Source of the DNA: Pseudomonas sihuiensis | GTDB taxonomy: Bacteria; Pseudomonadota; Gammaproteobacteria; Pseudomonadales; Pseudomonadaceae | Reading direction: 5' to 3' | DNA: 64,000 nucleotides | Assembly: GCF_900106015.1 (NCBI RefSeq) | Contig: NZ_LT629797.1 | Coordinates: 3,224,001 to 3,288,000, forward strand | Shown: positions 16,701 through 25,185 of the stretch, one piece after another | Numbering within the stretch: position 1 is the stretch's first letter | Layout: each line of letters begins with the position of its first letter | Translations under genes and position numbers: made by a program | The notes under the pieces: generated by a model | What the model was told of the DNA's origin: nothing | The model's input: only the letters and a program-made list of their open reading frames with translations | Database searches by the model: none

Positions 16701-17025
16701 GGCCGGCAGCTTCCATTCGCCGCTGTTCACCGCCGCCTGGCCCAGTGGCGAATTCGGCGCCATGGGCCTGGAAGGTGCAGTGCGCCTGGGTTTTGCCAAG
16801 GAACTGGCGGCCCAGCCGGACGAAGCCGCGCGCCAGGCACTGTTCGACAAGCTGGTGGCCAAGGCCTACGACAACGGCAAGGCGCTGAACATGGCCAGCT
16901 ATCTTGAGATCGACGCGGTGATCGACCCGGCCGACAGCCGCGCCTGGCTGCTGCGCGGGCTCAATGCGGCGCCGCGTCCACCCCGACGCGACGGCAAGAA
17001 ACGTCCCTTCATCGACACCTGGTAA
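13753..17025 (+). CDS. Single-chain biotin-dependent acyl-CoA carboxylase
   Basis: A 1090-aa protein joining all three parts of an acyl-CoA carboxylase. Residues ~1-450 are biotin carboxylase (LIANRGEIAIRIAQACADLG start, GGGGRGMR ATP loop, EANPRVQVEHTVTE). Residues ~480-560 are the biotin carrier with AMKM and biotinyl Lys519. Residues ~590-1090 are a PccB-type carboxyltransferase. Separate subunits are the rule; this order on one chain resembles the long-chain acyl-CoA carboxylases (LCC) described in mycobacteria and other bacteria. The substrate is not deducible. GGAG lies five bases before the ATG. It stands between ispA and dxs with an epoxide-hydrolase-like gene after it. Confidence 0.9.
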   Translation: MPFPALLIANRGEIAIRIAQACADLGIRSVAVYAEDDSACLHTRKADQAVALAGRGPAAYLDMDQLIGIAREQGCAAIHPGYGFLAENAEFARRCQAARLTFVGPTPETLQLFGDKAAARDLAERCDVPLVPGINQAVTPEQAKAFLAEHGSVMLKALAGGGGRGMRAVDEPAQLAEAFARCASEAQGAFGSGALYVEKRVRRARHIEVQVLGDGSGAVSHLWERDCSLQRRHQKLVEIAPSPDLDVVTRDAIIASALRLAAEVQYRGIGTFEFLLDLDQPGRFYFMEANPRVQVEHTVTEQVTGVDLLHTQLHLAAGSSLAELKLLTPPATNGYAVQVRLNLETLLADGTTRPASGVLSAYQPPSGPGLRVDGCGYAGYTVSPAYDSLIAKLIASAGDYPGALRRAYRGLCEFRLDGVASNLHLLQNLLHCEAVIANQVDTTYVERQLDALLAARAQAHPHRYFATDASLHSAKATVDAPPGTLALSAPNAGVLVSLEVAEGDAVATGQRIAVLEAMKMEFEVKAEHSGIVRALAVAPGDAIGEGQALAFLEPAEVDGLDAHGEQAVDLAHIRADLAEVLERHARLTDAGRPEAVAKRRKTGQRTVRENLADLLDADSFIEYGAMALAAQRRRRSPEELLELSPADGLVAGIGTVNAASFGAEAARCMAIAYDYTVFAGTQGVMNHKKTDRMLALAEQWRLPVVLFAEGGGGRPGDTDFVGVAGLDCHTFVAMAKLSGLVPTVGVVSGRCFAGNAALLGCCDVIIATRNATIGMAGPAMIEGGGLGSFTPEQVGPTSVQGPNGVIDVLVEDETAAVAVAKQYLGYFQGSLPGWQCSDSRELRQVIPENRLRVYDIRKVIELLADHGSVLELRRQFAPGLITALIRIEGKPFGLIANNPAHLGGAIDAVAGDKAARFLQLCEAHDLPIVSLCDTPGFMVGPEAEKQATVRHVSRLFVTAASLTVPFFTLVLRKGYGLGAQAMAAGSFHSPLFTAAWPSGEFGAMGLEGAVRLGFAKELAAQPDEAARQALFDKLVAKAYDNGKALNMASYLEIDAVIDPADSRAWLLRGLNAAPRPPRRDGKKRPFIDTW

Positions 17026-17084
17026 GGAATTGGCGATGTCCGCGTTAGCTGTTGCCAAGCAGTTCCGGGAAGGTTCGGAGCCTT

Positions 17085-17155
17085 GTAGGGTGGGCTTTAG
17101 CCCACGCTGACCGTCGGCGATGGGCTGAAGCGGAGCGCCGCCCGGCCCACCCTAC
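17085..17155. repeat. REP-like inverted repeat, GTAGGGTGGGC family
   Basis: GTAGGGTGGGCTTTAGCCCA faces its complement, with GGGCTGAAGC and GCCCACCCTAC on the far side, ending at 17155. It lies between the carboxylase and hydrolase genes. Confidence 0.78.
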
Positions 17156-17204
17156 GGCCCTTTACCCCCCAACATTTAACTCAGGCATAGCCAGGGAATT
17201 ATCC

Positions 17205-18155
17205 ATGCACCTCGATCACCGCCTGCTCGCCGTCAACGGCATTGAACTCAGCCTGTACAGCGCCGGCCCCAAGCACGGCAAGCCGGTGTGGCTGCTGCAT
17301 GGTTTTCCCGAGTGCTGGTACGCCTGGAATCCGCAGATCGAGGCTCTGGCCGCCGCTGGCTATCGCGTGTTCGCCCCGGAAATGCGTGGCTACGGCGCCA
17401 GCAGCGCGCCGGCTGATCCGACGGCCTATGACCTGCTCACCCTGTGCGGCGATATCCAGGCGGCGATGGATATGCTCGGCCAGCGTGAGGTGGCGGTGGT
17501 CGGCCACGACTGGGGCGCGCCGGTGGCCTGGCACCTGGCACTGCTGGAGCCGCAGCGGGTCAAGGCGCTCGGCGCACTGTCGGTGCCCTTCGGCGGCCGG
17601 CCGAAACGCCCGGCCATCGAGATGATGCGCGAGGCCTACGCCGGGCGTTTCCACTACATCCTGTATTTCCAGCAACCGGGCGTGGCCGAGGCCGAGCTGG
17701 ACGAAGACATCGGCCGCAGCCTGCGCCTGCTGCTCGGCGGCCTCGGCGATGCCCTGCTGGCAACGGACAAACCAGCCGATGCGCGACTGTTCGATGGCAT
17801 GCCGGATGACCTGCCACTGCCGCCCTGGTGCAACGAGGCGATGTTCGCCCACTACCTGCGCACCTTCGAGCGCCACGGCTTTCGCGGCGCGCTGAACTGG
17901 TACCGCAACTTCGAGCGCAACTGGCAACGCACCGAGGCCCTGGCCGAGCTTCAGGTGGAGCAGCCAACGCTATTCCTGCTCGGCGAGCATGATCCGGTGG
18001 GCCGCTTCGAGGCGCCGACGCTGAAACGCATGGGCGACAAGGTGCCGCACCTGGAACGCCATGACCTGCCCGGCGCCGGCCATTGGCTGCAGGCCGAATG
18101 CGGCGAGCGGGTCAACGCCCTGCTGCTGGATTTTCTCGCACGAAACTACCGGTAA
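17205..18155 (+). CDS. Epoxide-hydrolase-like alpha/beta hydrolase
   Basis: A 316-aa alpha/beta hydrolase of the soluble epoxide hydrolase type. HGFPE (32-36) is the oxyanion motif. The nucleophile is Asp102 in GHDWG, which favours an epoxide hydrolase over an esterase. Tyr151 or Tyr154 (YILYFQQPG) and Tyr233 are candidate ring-opening tyrosines; Asp263 and His293 (GAGHW) complete the triad. No signal peptide, so cytoplasmic. The ATG at 17205 starts the fold directly. A haloalkane or haloacetate dehalogenase is a lesser alternative because of the HDWG motif. Confidence 0.87.
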   Translation: MHLDHRLLAVNGIELSLYSAGPKHGKPVWLLHGFPECWYAWNPQIEALAAAGYRVFAPEMRGYGASSAPADPTAYDLLTLCGDIQAAMDMLGQREVAVVGHDWGAPVAWHLALLEPQRVKALGALSVPFGGRPKRPAIEMMREAYAGRFHYILYFQQPGVAEAELDEDIGRSLRLLLGGLGDALLATDKPADARLFDGMPDDLPLPPWCNEAMFAHYLRTFERHGFRGALNWYRNFERNWQRTEALAELQVEQPTLFLLGEHDPVGRFEAPTLKRMGDKVPHLERHDLPGAGHWLQAECGERVNALLLDFLARNYR

Positions 18156-18237
18156 CGCCGATGTGGTCAGCAGATTGGGCTGTTTTCCCGGCATCAGGTA
18201 AACTGCCGCATCTTTTACACCTATAACGATTCGCCTG

Positions 18238-20145
18238 ATGCCGACCACTTTCCACGAGATCCCCCGCGAGCGCCCGTTGACGCCGCTGCTCGACAGCGCC
18301 AACACGCCCGACGAACTGCGCCGCCTGGCCGAAGCGGACCTGGAAACCCTCGCTGACGAACTGCGCCAATACCTGCTCTACAGCGTTGGCCAGAGCGGCG
18401 GGCACTTCGGTGCCGGGCTCGGCGTGATCGAGCTGACCATCGCCCTGCACTACGTCTTCGACACCCCCGATGACCGCCTGGTGTGGGACGTCGGCCATCA
18501 GGCCTACCCGCACAAGATCCTCACCGGCCGGCGCGAGCGCATGGGCACGCTGCGCCAGAAAGACGGCCTGGCCGCCTTCCCGCGGCGCAGCGAGAGCGAG
18601 TACGACACCTTCGGCGTCGGCCACTCCAGCACCAGCATCAGCGCGGCCCTTGGCATGGCCATCGCCGCCCGCCTGAAGGGCGAGAAGCGCAAGAGCGTGG
18701 CAGTGATCGGTGACGGCGCACTGACCGCCGGCATGGCCTTCGAAGCGCTCAACCACGCCACCGACGTCGGCGCCAACATGCTGGTGATCCTCAACGACAA
18801 CGACATGTCGATCTCCAAGAATGTCGGCGGCCTGTCCAACTACCTGGCCAAGATCATCTCCAGCCGCACCTACGCCAGCATGCGCGAGGGCAGCAAGAAG
18901 ATCCTCTCGCGCCTGCCCGGCGCCTGGGAAATCGCGCGCAAGGTCGAGGAACACGCCAAGGGCATGCTGGTACCCGGCACCCTGTTCGAGGAACTGGGCT
19001 GGAACTACGTCGGCCCCATCGACGGCCACGACCTGCCGACCCTGCTGGCTACATTACGCAATATGCGCGACCTCGACGGCCCGCAGTTCCTGCATGTGGT
19101 GACCAAGAAGGGCAAGGGCTTCGCCCCGGCCGAGGCCGATCCCATCGGCTACCACGCCATCACCAAGCTGGAACCGGTGACCCCGGTCGCCGCGCCGCTC
19201 TCTAGCCCGAAGCGGCCAAGCGGCCCGAAATACTCCAACGTGTTCGGTCAGTGGCTGTGCGACATGGCCGCAGCCGATAACCGCCTGGTCGGCATCACCC
19301 CGGCGATGAAGGAAGGCTCCGACCTAGTGGATTTCAGCGAGCGCTTCCCCGAGCGCTACTTCGACGTCGCCATTGCCGAGCAGCACGCCGTGACCCTGGC
19401 CGCTGGCATGGCCTGCGAAGGTGCCAAGCCGGTGGTGGCGATCTACTCCACCTTCCTTCAGCGCGCCTATGACCAGTTGATCCACGACGTCGCCGTGCAG
19501 CACCTCGACGTGCTGTTCGCCATCGACCGCGCCGGCCTGGTTGGCGAAGACGGCCCGACTCACGCGGGCAGCTTCGACCTGTCCTACCTGCGCTGCATCC
19601 CCGGCATGCTGGTGATGACGCCGAGCGACGAGAACGAGCTGCGCCGCATGCTCACCACCGGCCACCTGTTCGACGGCCCGGCGGCGGTGCGCTATCCGCG
19701 CGGCACCGGCCCCAACGCGCCGCTCGATGCCGGCCTGGAGCCGCTGGAGATCGGCAAGGCAGTGGTGCGCCGCCAAGGCAAGGGCGTCGCCCTGCTGGCC
19801 TTCGGCGTGCAACTGGCCGAAGCCCTGCGCGTCGGTGAAACGCTGGACGCCACGGTGGTCGACATGCGCTTCGTCAAACCGCTGGACGAAGCCCTGCTGC
19901 GCGAACTGGCAGGCAGCCACGAGCTGCTGGTGACCATCGAAGAAAACAGCATCATGGGCGGCGCCGGTAGCGCGGTCAGCGAATTCTTCGCCGCCGAGAA
20001 CATCCAGCTGCCGATGCTGCACCTGGGCCTGCCGGACTACTACGTCGAGCACGCCAAGCCGAGCCAGATGCTCGCCGAGTGCGGCCTCGACGAAGCAGGG
20101 ATCGAACGCGCGGTACGTGAGCGTCTGAGTTTGCTGCAGGCCTGA
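18238..20145 (+). CDS. dxs: 1-deoxy-D-xylulose-5-phosphate synthase
   Basis: A 635-aa thiamine-diphosphate enzyme that makes DXP from pyruvate and glyceraldehyde 3-phosphate, the entry to the MEP isoprenoid pathway. Recognised are [30 protein letters not shown], the ThDP motif [24 protein letters not shown] and, in the pyrimidine domain, [18 protein letters not shown]. It ends in the transketolase C-terminal domain. Together with ispA upstream it supplies isoprenoid precursors. No clear ribosome site precedes the ATG, but the family N-terminus ([13 protein letters not shown]) supports it. Confidence 0.97.
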   Translation: MPTTFHEIPRERPLTPLLDSANTPDELRRLAEADLETLADELRQYLLYSVGQSGGHFGAGLGVIELTIALHYVFDTPDDRLVWDVGHQAYPHKILTGRRERMGTLRQKDGLAAFPRRSESEYDTFGVGHSSTSISAALGMAIAARLKGEKRKSVAVIGDGALTAGMAFEALNHATDVGANMLVILNDNDMSISKNVGGLSNYLAKIISSRTYASMREGSKKILSRLPGAWEIARKVEEHAKGMLVPGTLFEELGWNYVGPIDGHDLPTLLATLRNMRDLDGPQFLHVVTKKGKGFAPAEADPIGYHAITKLEPVTPVAAPLSSPKRPSGPKYSNVFGQWLCDMAAADNRLVGITPAMKEGSDLVDFSERFPERYFDVAIAEQHAVTLAAGMACEGAKPVVAIYSTFLQRAYDQLIHDVAVQHLDVLFAIDRAGLVGEDGPTHAGSFDLSYLRCIPGMLVMTPSDENELRRMLTTGHLFDGPAAVRYPRGTGPNAPLDAGLEPLEIGKAVVRRQGKGVALLAFGVQLAEALRVGETLDATVVDMRFVKPLDEALLRELAGSHELLVTIEENSIMGGAGSAVSEFFAAENIQLPMLHLGLPDYYVEHAKPSQMLAECGLDEAGIERAVRERLSLLQA

Positions 20146-20227
20146 GCATGAAGCCCGCTCATCGCTATATGAGCGGCGCTTGCTTGTGATTCATATGCGC
20201 GCGCACTAAGGTGCGCGCCATTCATGT

Positions 20228-20424
20228 TCCGCCAGGGTGCGCTGCGCAAGCGGCGTTAAACGGGAAGCCGGTGCGCTCGTCATGAGCAATCCCGGCGCTG
20301 CCCCCGCAACGGTAATCGACTGCACGCTCTGAGCGTGCGCCGCGTTCAACAGCCACTGGGCCCTGCCTGGGAAGGCGGACGCGGGTCGAGAGCCCGGAGA
20401 CCGGCCCAGGCGGTGCGACTGGTG
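20228..20424 (+). promoter_or_regulatory. Cobalamin (AdoCbl) riboswitch
   Basis: Ordered landmarks of the B12 element are present: GGGAAGCCGGTGCG (20262-20275), GCTGCCCCCGCAACGGTAA (~20297-20315), GCCACTGG and CTGGGAAGGCGG (20352-20379), and the B12 box AGCCCGGAGACCGGCC (20391-20406). It precedes btuB by about 90 bases. Ligand binding should lower btuB expression. Confidence 0.95.
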
Positions 20425-20428
20425 TTGC

Positions 20429-20487
20429 GGAGGGCAGCACGGTCAAGCGCTGCCCTGCCTGCGCTTGCACCTGCCCTCCTTGACCGT
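20429..20487 (+). promoter_or_regulatory. Expression platform of the cobalamin riboswitch
   Basis: Two competing pairings follow the aptamer: GGAGGGCA (20429-20436) with TGCCCTCC (20472-20479), and ACGGTCAAG (20439-20447) with CTTGACCGT (20479-20487). They cross each other, so they are mutually exclusive or form a pseudoknot. The btuB ribosome site AGGAAAG lies just downstream (~20501). No T-run is seen, so control of translation is more likely than termination. Confidence 0.55.
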
Positions 20488-20510
20488 CTGCCGACCGTTG
20501 AGGAAAGATA

Positions 20511-22382
20511 ATGAAACTGTCTCGTCTGGCTCTGGCCATCGCCGTCATGCCAGGTCTCTCGCTGGCCGCCGAGCCCTACGTGGCCGAGCCGCTGGTCGTC
20601 ACCTCCGGACGCCTGGCCGAACCGCAAGCACAGGCTACCGCTGCCACCACGGTGTTCGAGCGGGACGACATCGAGCGCCTGCAGGTCAGCAGCGTTACCG
20701 AGCTACTGGAGCGCGTGCCCGGCCTCAGCGTCGTCCGCACTGGTGGTGCCGGCAGCCAGACGGGCGTGTTCCTGCGCGGCACCAGCACGGCGCAGACCCT
20801 GGTCCTGGTCGACGGCCAACGTATCGCGGCAGCCTCAAGCGGCACCAGCAGCCTGGAGTTTCTCGCCCCCGAGCAGATCGAGCGTATCGAAGTGGTGCGT
20901 GGCGCGCGTTCGGCGCTGTATGGCTCCGACGCCATTGGCGGGGTGATTCAGATCTTCACCCGCCAAGGCCATGGCCAAGGCCTCAAGCCTTACGCGCGTC
21001 TGGCGGCTGGCAGCGATAGCACTTACCAGCGCAGTCTCGGCCTCTCCGGCGGCAACGAGCGCACACGCTTTCACCTGGGAGCGGCCCTGGACGAGACAGC
21101 CGGCATCGACGCCACCCGAGACGCTTTCGGCGCCAATGGCGACGATGACGCCTACCGCAACCGCTCGCTCAGCCTGAATCTCTCGCACCGCCTCACTGAC
21201 GACCTGCAAGTTGGTTTCAGTGCGCTCGATCAACGCGGTCAGGTGGAGTATGACTTCACAGGAATGCAGCCAACTACGGACTTTCAGCTCAGCAGCCTTT
21301 CCGGGTTCATCGACGGCCGCCTTAACGAGCGCTGGAGCAGCCGCCTGGAAATGGGTCACAGTAAAGACCAGCGCGACACGGGTGATGACTCGCCGCTGGC
21401 GTCAATCGATTCATTCTTTACCTACACCACCTATCGCGACTCGGCGAGCTGGGTAAATACCCTGACCCTCACCGACCACCAGCAAATTCTGGCTGGCGCC
21501 GACTGGTACGAGGATCGCCTGCACAGCAGCGCAGACTTCGCGGAGGATTCACGCTGGAACCGCGCAGCTTTCGTCCAACACCGCTACAGCGGCGATACAT
21601 TCTCGACCGAGCTGGGACTGCGCCACGACGATAACCAGCAGTTCGGCAGCGAGAACACCTGGAACGCGGCGCTGACCCTGCCCCTGAACAGTGCCAACGA
21701 CCTGATCCTGTCGTACAGCGAAGGTCTCAGAGCGCCAACTTTCAATGACCTCTATTATCCGCCTTACTGTGACCCCACCTTTGGCTGCTCAGAAAGTGCA
21801 AATCCGAACCTGAAACCGGAAAAATCGAAAAACTATGAGCTGCAATGGCGCAGCCGTTACAGCGAAACAGGATCGTTGCAGGCTTCCGTGTATCGAACTG
21901 ATATCGAGGACGCCATCGTCCTGGACGAGAACTTCATTCCACAGAACGTCCAGACAGCCCGGATCAATGGCTTCGAAGCCGCCGTGCAGCAGGAGTTGTT
22001 CGGCTGGCAAGGCAATCTCGCGCTGGCCCTGATCGACCCGCGTGACCGCGATAGCGGCCATACCCTGCTGCGCCGGGCCAAACGCACGCTGAGCTTGGAC
22101 CTCGACCGCCGCTTTGGCGATGTCTCACTCGGCGCTGGCTGGCGTGCAGTCAGTGGTCGCTACGACGACGCCGACAACGAGATCGAGATGAGCGGTTATG
22201 GCCTGCTCAGCTTCCGCGCTGCCTGGCAGGCCATGCCAGAGCTTGGCCTGAGCCTAAAGCTGGATAACCTGCTGGACAAGGATTACGCAGAAACGACTTA
22301 CAGCACACCCAATGGCCGTTTCGGCTATAACAGCGCCGGGCGTACCGTGCTGTTCGCCGTCACCTGGACGCCACACCTCTGA
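20511..22382 (+). CDS. btuB: TonB-dependent vitamin B12 receptor
   Basis: A 623-aa outer-membrane receptor. A signal peptide ends near residue 20 (LSLAAEP). A TonB-box-like PLVVTSGR follows, then the plug domain (ERVPGLSVVRTGG, VLVDGQRI, IERIEVVRGARSALYGSDAIGG) and a 22-strand barrel ending in an aromatic-rich C-terminus (VLFAVTWTPHL). AGGAAAG lies before the ATG. The cobalamin riboswitch directly upstream and the convergent btuF gene identify cobalamin as the cargo. Energy would come from a TonB-ExbBD system, one of which lies at 40-45 kb. Confidence 0.94.
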   Translation: MKLSRLALAIAVMPGLSLAAEPYVAEPLVVTSGRLAEPQAQATAATTVFERDDIERLQVSSVTELLERVPGLSVVRTGGAGSQTGVFLRGTSTAQTLVLVDGQRIAAASSGTSSLEFLAPEQIERIEVVRGARSALYGSDAIGGVIQIFTRQGHGQGLKPYARLAAGSDSTYQRSLGLSGGNERTRFHLGAALDETAGIDATRDAFGANGDDDAYRNRSLSLNLSHRLTDDLQVGFSALDQRGQVEYDFTGMQPTTDFQLSSLSGFIDGRLNERWSSRLEMGHSKDQRDTGDDSPLASIDSFFTYTTYRDSASWVNTLTLTDHQQILAGADWYEDRLHSSADFAEDSRWNRAAFVQHRYSGDTFSTELGLRHDDNQQFGSENTWNAALTLPLNSANDLILSYSEGLRAPTFNDLYYPPYCDPTFGCSESANPNLKPEKSKNYELQWRSRYSETGSLQASVYRTDIEDAIVLDENFIPQNVQTARINGFEAAVQQELFGWQGNLALALIDPRDRDSGHTLLRRAKRTLSLDLDRRFGDVSLGAGWRAVSGRYDDADNEIEMSGYGLLSFRAAWQAMPELGLSLKLDNLLDKDYAETTYSTPNGRFGYNSAGRTVLFAVTWTPHL

Positions 22383-22386
22383 CCTT

Positions 22387-22435
22387 GGTGCGCACGGCGC
22401 ACCCTACCACCGCTGTAGGGTGCGCCGTGCGTACC
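22387..22435. repeat. Inverted repeat between convergent btuB and btuF
   Basis: GGTGCGCACGGCGCACCCTA and its complement flank a seven-base loop. This strong hairpin sits exactly between the convergent btuB and btuF ends and could separate the two transcripts. The family recurs at 39966-40023. Confidence 0.85.
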
Positions 22436-22445
22436 GCCTGAAGGG

Positions 22446-23240
22446 CTACCGCGCACCCGCCATCCGCTCACATAACTGCTCGATGGCACCCAGCATCTGC
22501 CGGCTGGGCCGTTCAAGGCCCTTGTCCGGCACTGCCCAGACCTGCTCCAGGCGCACCGCATGCAACTGCGGCCAGGCCTGCCAGGCGCTCAGCTCGGCAT
22601 TGCTGCCACCGAGAATCACATCGGGATCACGCGCCAGTACCGCCTCGACGCTGATCTGCGGCGCCGGCTGCGGCAGGTCCTCGAACAGATTGCGCGCGCC
22701 ACACACCTGCAGGGCATCGCCGATCAGTTGTTCGCCACCGATGGTGTAAAGCGGCTGGTACCAGATCTGATAGAACACCGTCAGGGGCTGCTCCCGCTGG
22801 TAGCGCTGGCGCAGCGCGTGCAGCTCGGCGCGAAACTCGGCCGCCAGCCGCTCGCCCTGCTCCATCCGGCCCACTCGCTCACCAATCCGCTCGAAGGCAT
22901 CGCCGAGCTGCTCGAGGCGCTGCGGCTCGACGATCAGCAGGTCAATGCCGAAACGCTGCAACTGCGCTTGTTGCGCCGGCGGCACACTGCCAGGCGCGAT
23001 GAGGATCAGATCCGGCGCCAGCTGCAACAGGCGCTCGAATTCCAGCTGGCCATAACGACCGACTGTGGGGAGATGCGCCAGCGCGGCGGGACGCTCATCA
23101 CCTTCGAGCACGCCGACCAGCAGGTCGGCGGCATCCAGATCGAGCATGATTTCACTGAGCGATGGGGCCAGGCTGATCACCCGCTCGGCGGCTGTCAGCG
23201 GCAACGCCAGCAGGCAAAGCGCGAGCAGCAGCGTGCGCAT
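22446..23240 (-). CDS. btuF: Cobalamin-binding periplasmic protein (BtuF-like)
   Basis: A 264-aa class III substrate-binding protein with a signal peptide ([19 protein letters not shown]). The BtuF-like domain opens with RVISLAPSLSEIMLDLDAADLLVGV and holds LLQLAPDLILI and an ARNLF block. It would hand cobalamin from BtuB to an inner-membrane transporter. BtuCD genes are not adjacent. The ATG at 23240 overlaps the stop of the upstream membrane protein (TGATG). It is convergent with btuB. Confidence 0.87.
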   Translation of the reverse strand: MRTLLLALCLLALPLTAAERVISLAPSLSEIMLDLDAADLLVGVLEGDERPAALAHLPTVGRYGQLEFERLLQLAPDLILIAPGSVPPAQQAQLQRFGIDLLIVEPQRLEQLGDAFERIGERVGRMEQGERLAAEFRAELHALRQRYQREQPLTVFYQIWYQPLYTIGGEQLIGDALQVCGARNLFEDLPQPAPQISVEAVLARDPDVILGGSNAELSAWQAWPQLHAVRLEQVWAVPDKGLERPSRQMLGAIEQLCERMAGAR

Positions 23241-23653
23241 CAACCCAACTGGCGAGGTATGCGGTAGAGGCTGTGTAGCACGATGGACGACAGCGCCAGC
23301 AGTACCAACGGGATCGCCTCGAGGCCAGCAAGGACTGCCAACGCGGCGATCCACGCAGGCAGCGCAGCGCCAAGCAGGGCGCGCAGACGCACACGATCCA
23401 ACTCCAGCCAGGCGGCCGGCTCATCGTCGCTGTCGAGAGCCTTTTCGGTCGCGATCAGGGCGCGTTTGTAAGCGGAGAACAACGGCAGGCTGACGAACAT
23501 CGAAGCCAGGCCGGCAATGAACATCGGCATGCTCATGACCGTGTGCCCGCCACCGCCGAACAGCAGGTTGAACATGAACAAGGGCGCCAGCGCCACGCCC
23601 AGTTGACGCCACCAGGCCAGCGCAAGACGCCGCTTTACCTGGCCTCGGGTCAC
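23240..23653 (-). CDS. Small membrane protein of unknown function (ribA-btuF operon)
   Basis: A 137-aa protein with about four predicted membrane segments (residues ~18-35, ~40-60, ~90-110, ~112-130) and a charged cytoplasmic loop between the second and third. The start is basic ([17 protein letters not shown]). It overlaps ribA by four bases and btuF by one, so the three genes are translated together. I do not recognise the family. A part in cobalamin transport is possible from position only. Confidence 0.75.
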   Translation of the reverse strand: MTRGQVKRRLALAWWRQLGVALAPLFMFNLLFGGGGHTVMSMPMFIAGLASMFVSLPLFSAYKRALIATEKALDSDDEPAAWLELDRVRLRALLGAALPAWIAALAVLAGLEAIPLVLLALSSIVLHSLYRIPRQLG

Positions 23654-24270
23654 AGGCGCTCCTCGGTCTCACCCTGATGCTGGTTGCCCAGCATATGACC
23701 GAGTTTGCCGGCCTTGGTGGCGAGGTAGCGCTTGTTGTAGGGGTTGTGTGCAATCTGCAACGGCACACGGTGATCCACGGCGATGCCCATGTCGCCCAGC
23801 GCCTTGACCTTGCGCGGGTTATTGGTCATCAGCTTGAGGCTGTCGATGCCCAGATGCTCGAGCATCGGCAGGCAGATGGCGTAGTCACGCTGGTCAGCAC
23901 CGAAACCCAGGCGCTCGTTGGCTTCCACGGTATCGGCGCCACCGTCCTGCAGCTCATAGGCGCGGATCTTGTTCAGCAGACCAATGCCCCGGCCCTCCTG
24001 ACGCAGATACAGCAGCACGCCGCGACCTTCGTTGGCGATGGCCTGCAGCGCAGCCTGCAGTTGGGCACCACAGTCGCAACGCAGGCTGAACAGCGCGTCG
24101 CCGGTCAGGCATTCGGAGTGCAGACGCCCCAGCACCGGTGCACCGTCGGCGACGTTGCCGAAAGTCAGGGCGACATGTTCCTTGCCGGTAGCCTCATCGA
24201 GAAAACCGTGCATGGTGAACACACCGAAGGGCGTGGGCAGTTGGGAGGCGGCGACGAACACGACGGACAC
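23650..24270 (-). CDS. ribA: GTP cyclohydrolase II
   Basis: A 206-aa GTP cyclohydrolase II, first enzyme of riboflavin synthesis, which opens GTP to the diaminopyrimidinone phosphate. The zinc ligands are Cys54, Cys65 and Cys67 ([17 protein letters not shown]). RQEGRGIGL and the GADQRDYA motif bind substrate. The start is GTG 24270: GGAG lies nine bases before it and the product then begins [16 protein letters not shown], as in Pseudomonas homologues. An ATG 105 bases earlier lacks similarity. This is the catalytic enzyme; the GCHII-like half of RibB (28643-29722) has lost the zinc site. Confidence 0.95.
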   Translation of the reverse strand: MSVVFVAASQLPTPFGVFTMHGFLDEATGKEHVALTFGNVADGAPVLGRLHSECLTGDALFSLRCDCGAQLQAALQAIANEGRGVLLYLRQEGRGIGLLNKIRAYELQDGGADTVEANERLGFGADQRDYAICLPMLEHLGIDSLKLMTNNPRKVKALGDMGIAVDHRVPLQIAHNPYNKRYLATKAGKLGHMLGNQHQGETEERL

Positions 24271-24332
24271 CGGAACAACTCCAATCAGGCAGAAAGGCAG
24301 GGATTGTACCACCAGCTTCAGGCTTGCAGAGC

Positions 24333-24448
24333 GTAGGGCGGACTCAGGAGCGAAGCGAACAGTCCGCCGGGCCATGCCCAGTTCGGCACCACGACGTACC
24401 AGCGGAACTCCAGCTCCAACGGCGTACTGCTTCGCGAGTACGCCCTAC
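24333..24448. repeat. Dispersed repeat family 2, copy D
   Basis: Begins GTAGGGCGGA and ends GTACGCCCTAC (self-complementary ends). The core AGCGAAGCGAACAGTCCGCC, GGGCC and AACGGCGTACTGCTTC is shared with 34612-34753. It fills the gap between the ribA promoter region and the retropepsin gene. Internal arms differ from the other copy. Confidence 0.8.
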
Positions 24449-24522
24449 ACGCTGCTCGCGAAGCTTCTGTGCTGCCCATGTTCGCGAGCAGAGTTCGCTC
24501 CTACAGAAAGCAGGCTCTGTCA

Positions 24523-25167
24523 TCAGTGCTTCGACTCCAGCACTAGCATCCCCTGCTCCTCGCGCCAGCCAACCCGCCCGAGGAAGCTCATGCCCAGCAG
24601 CGCCTCATGCGGCGCGCCACCTTCGAGCACCACAGCTTCGACGCCGAGCACCTCGAGATCACCGACCTTGACCCGGTCGAGCATCACTCGCCAGCCACGC
24701 GCCACGCCGCTGGCGGTGTTGACCTGTAACGGCCGCCCACTGACTCGATAATCGATACCCAGGCGTCGGGCATGGGCGTCGTTGAGCGCCACCGAGGTGG
24801 CGCCGGTATCCACCAGAAACTGCACCGTCTGGCCGTTGACCGAACCGGCCACCCAGTAATGTCCGCCAATGCCCTTGGCGATGCTCAGGCGCTTCCTTAC
24901 CGGCTCGGCAAAACCGGCACTGTATTCACGACTCAGTGGATAGGCGCGCTCGACTCCCTCGACACGCAGCACCGCGCCCTGCTTGTCGACGCTGACTACC
25001 TCTACCCCGCCCGGACCGCTCTGGCCGACCCGCACCAGCTTGCGCTGGCCATCGACATTGAGCACCGCCGCACCGGGAAACAGGCCAACCACCTGGACCT
25101 GAGAGGCCGCCCAGGGAGAACTCGCACATAGCAGCGCCAGCGCGGCGAGACAGTGACGAAGCTGCAT
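24523..25167 (-). CDS. Retropepsin-like aspartic protease (clan AA), exported
   Basis: A 214-aa protein with a signal peptide (ending near ASSPWAASQ). A C-terminal single-domain aspartic protease fold spans residues ~100-210 with the active site VDTGATSVAL (Asp120) and the second motif LLGMSFLGRV. Such proteins dimerise like retroviral proteases. Residues 25-85 form a small beta domain (QVVGLFPGAAVLNVDG). It should act in the periplasm; the substrate is unknown. It is followed by a repeat, with a periplasmic binding protein gene 18 bp upstream, so co-transcription with that gene is likely. Confidence 0.88.
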   Translation of the reverse strand: MQLRHCLAALALLCASSPWAASQVQVVGLFPGAAVLNVDGQRKLVRVGQSGPGGVEVVSVDKQGAVLRVEGVERAYPLSREYSAGFAEPVRKRLSIAKGIGGHYWVAGSVNGQTVQFLVDTGATSVALNDAHARRLGIDYRVSGRPLQVNTASGVARGWRVMLDRVKVGDLEVLGVEAVVLEGGAPHEALLGMSFLGRVGWREEQGMLVLESKH

Positions 25168-25185
25168 GTGTGAAGGCCTCCCGGC

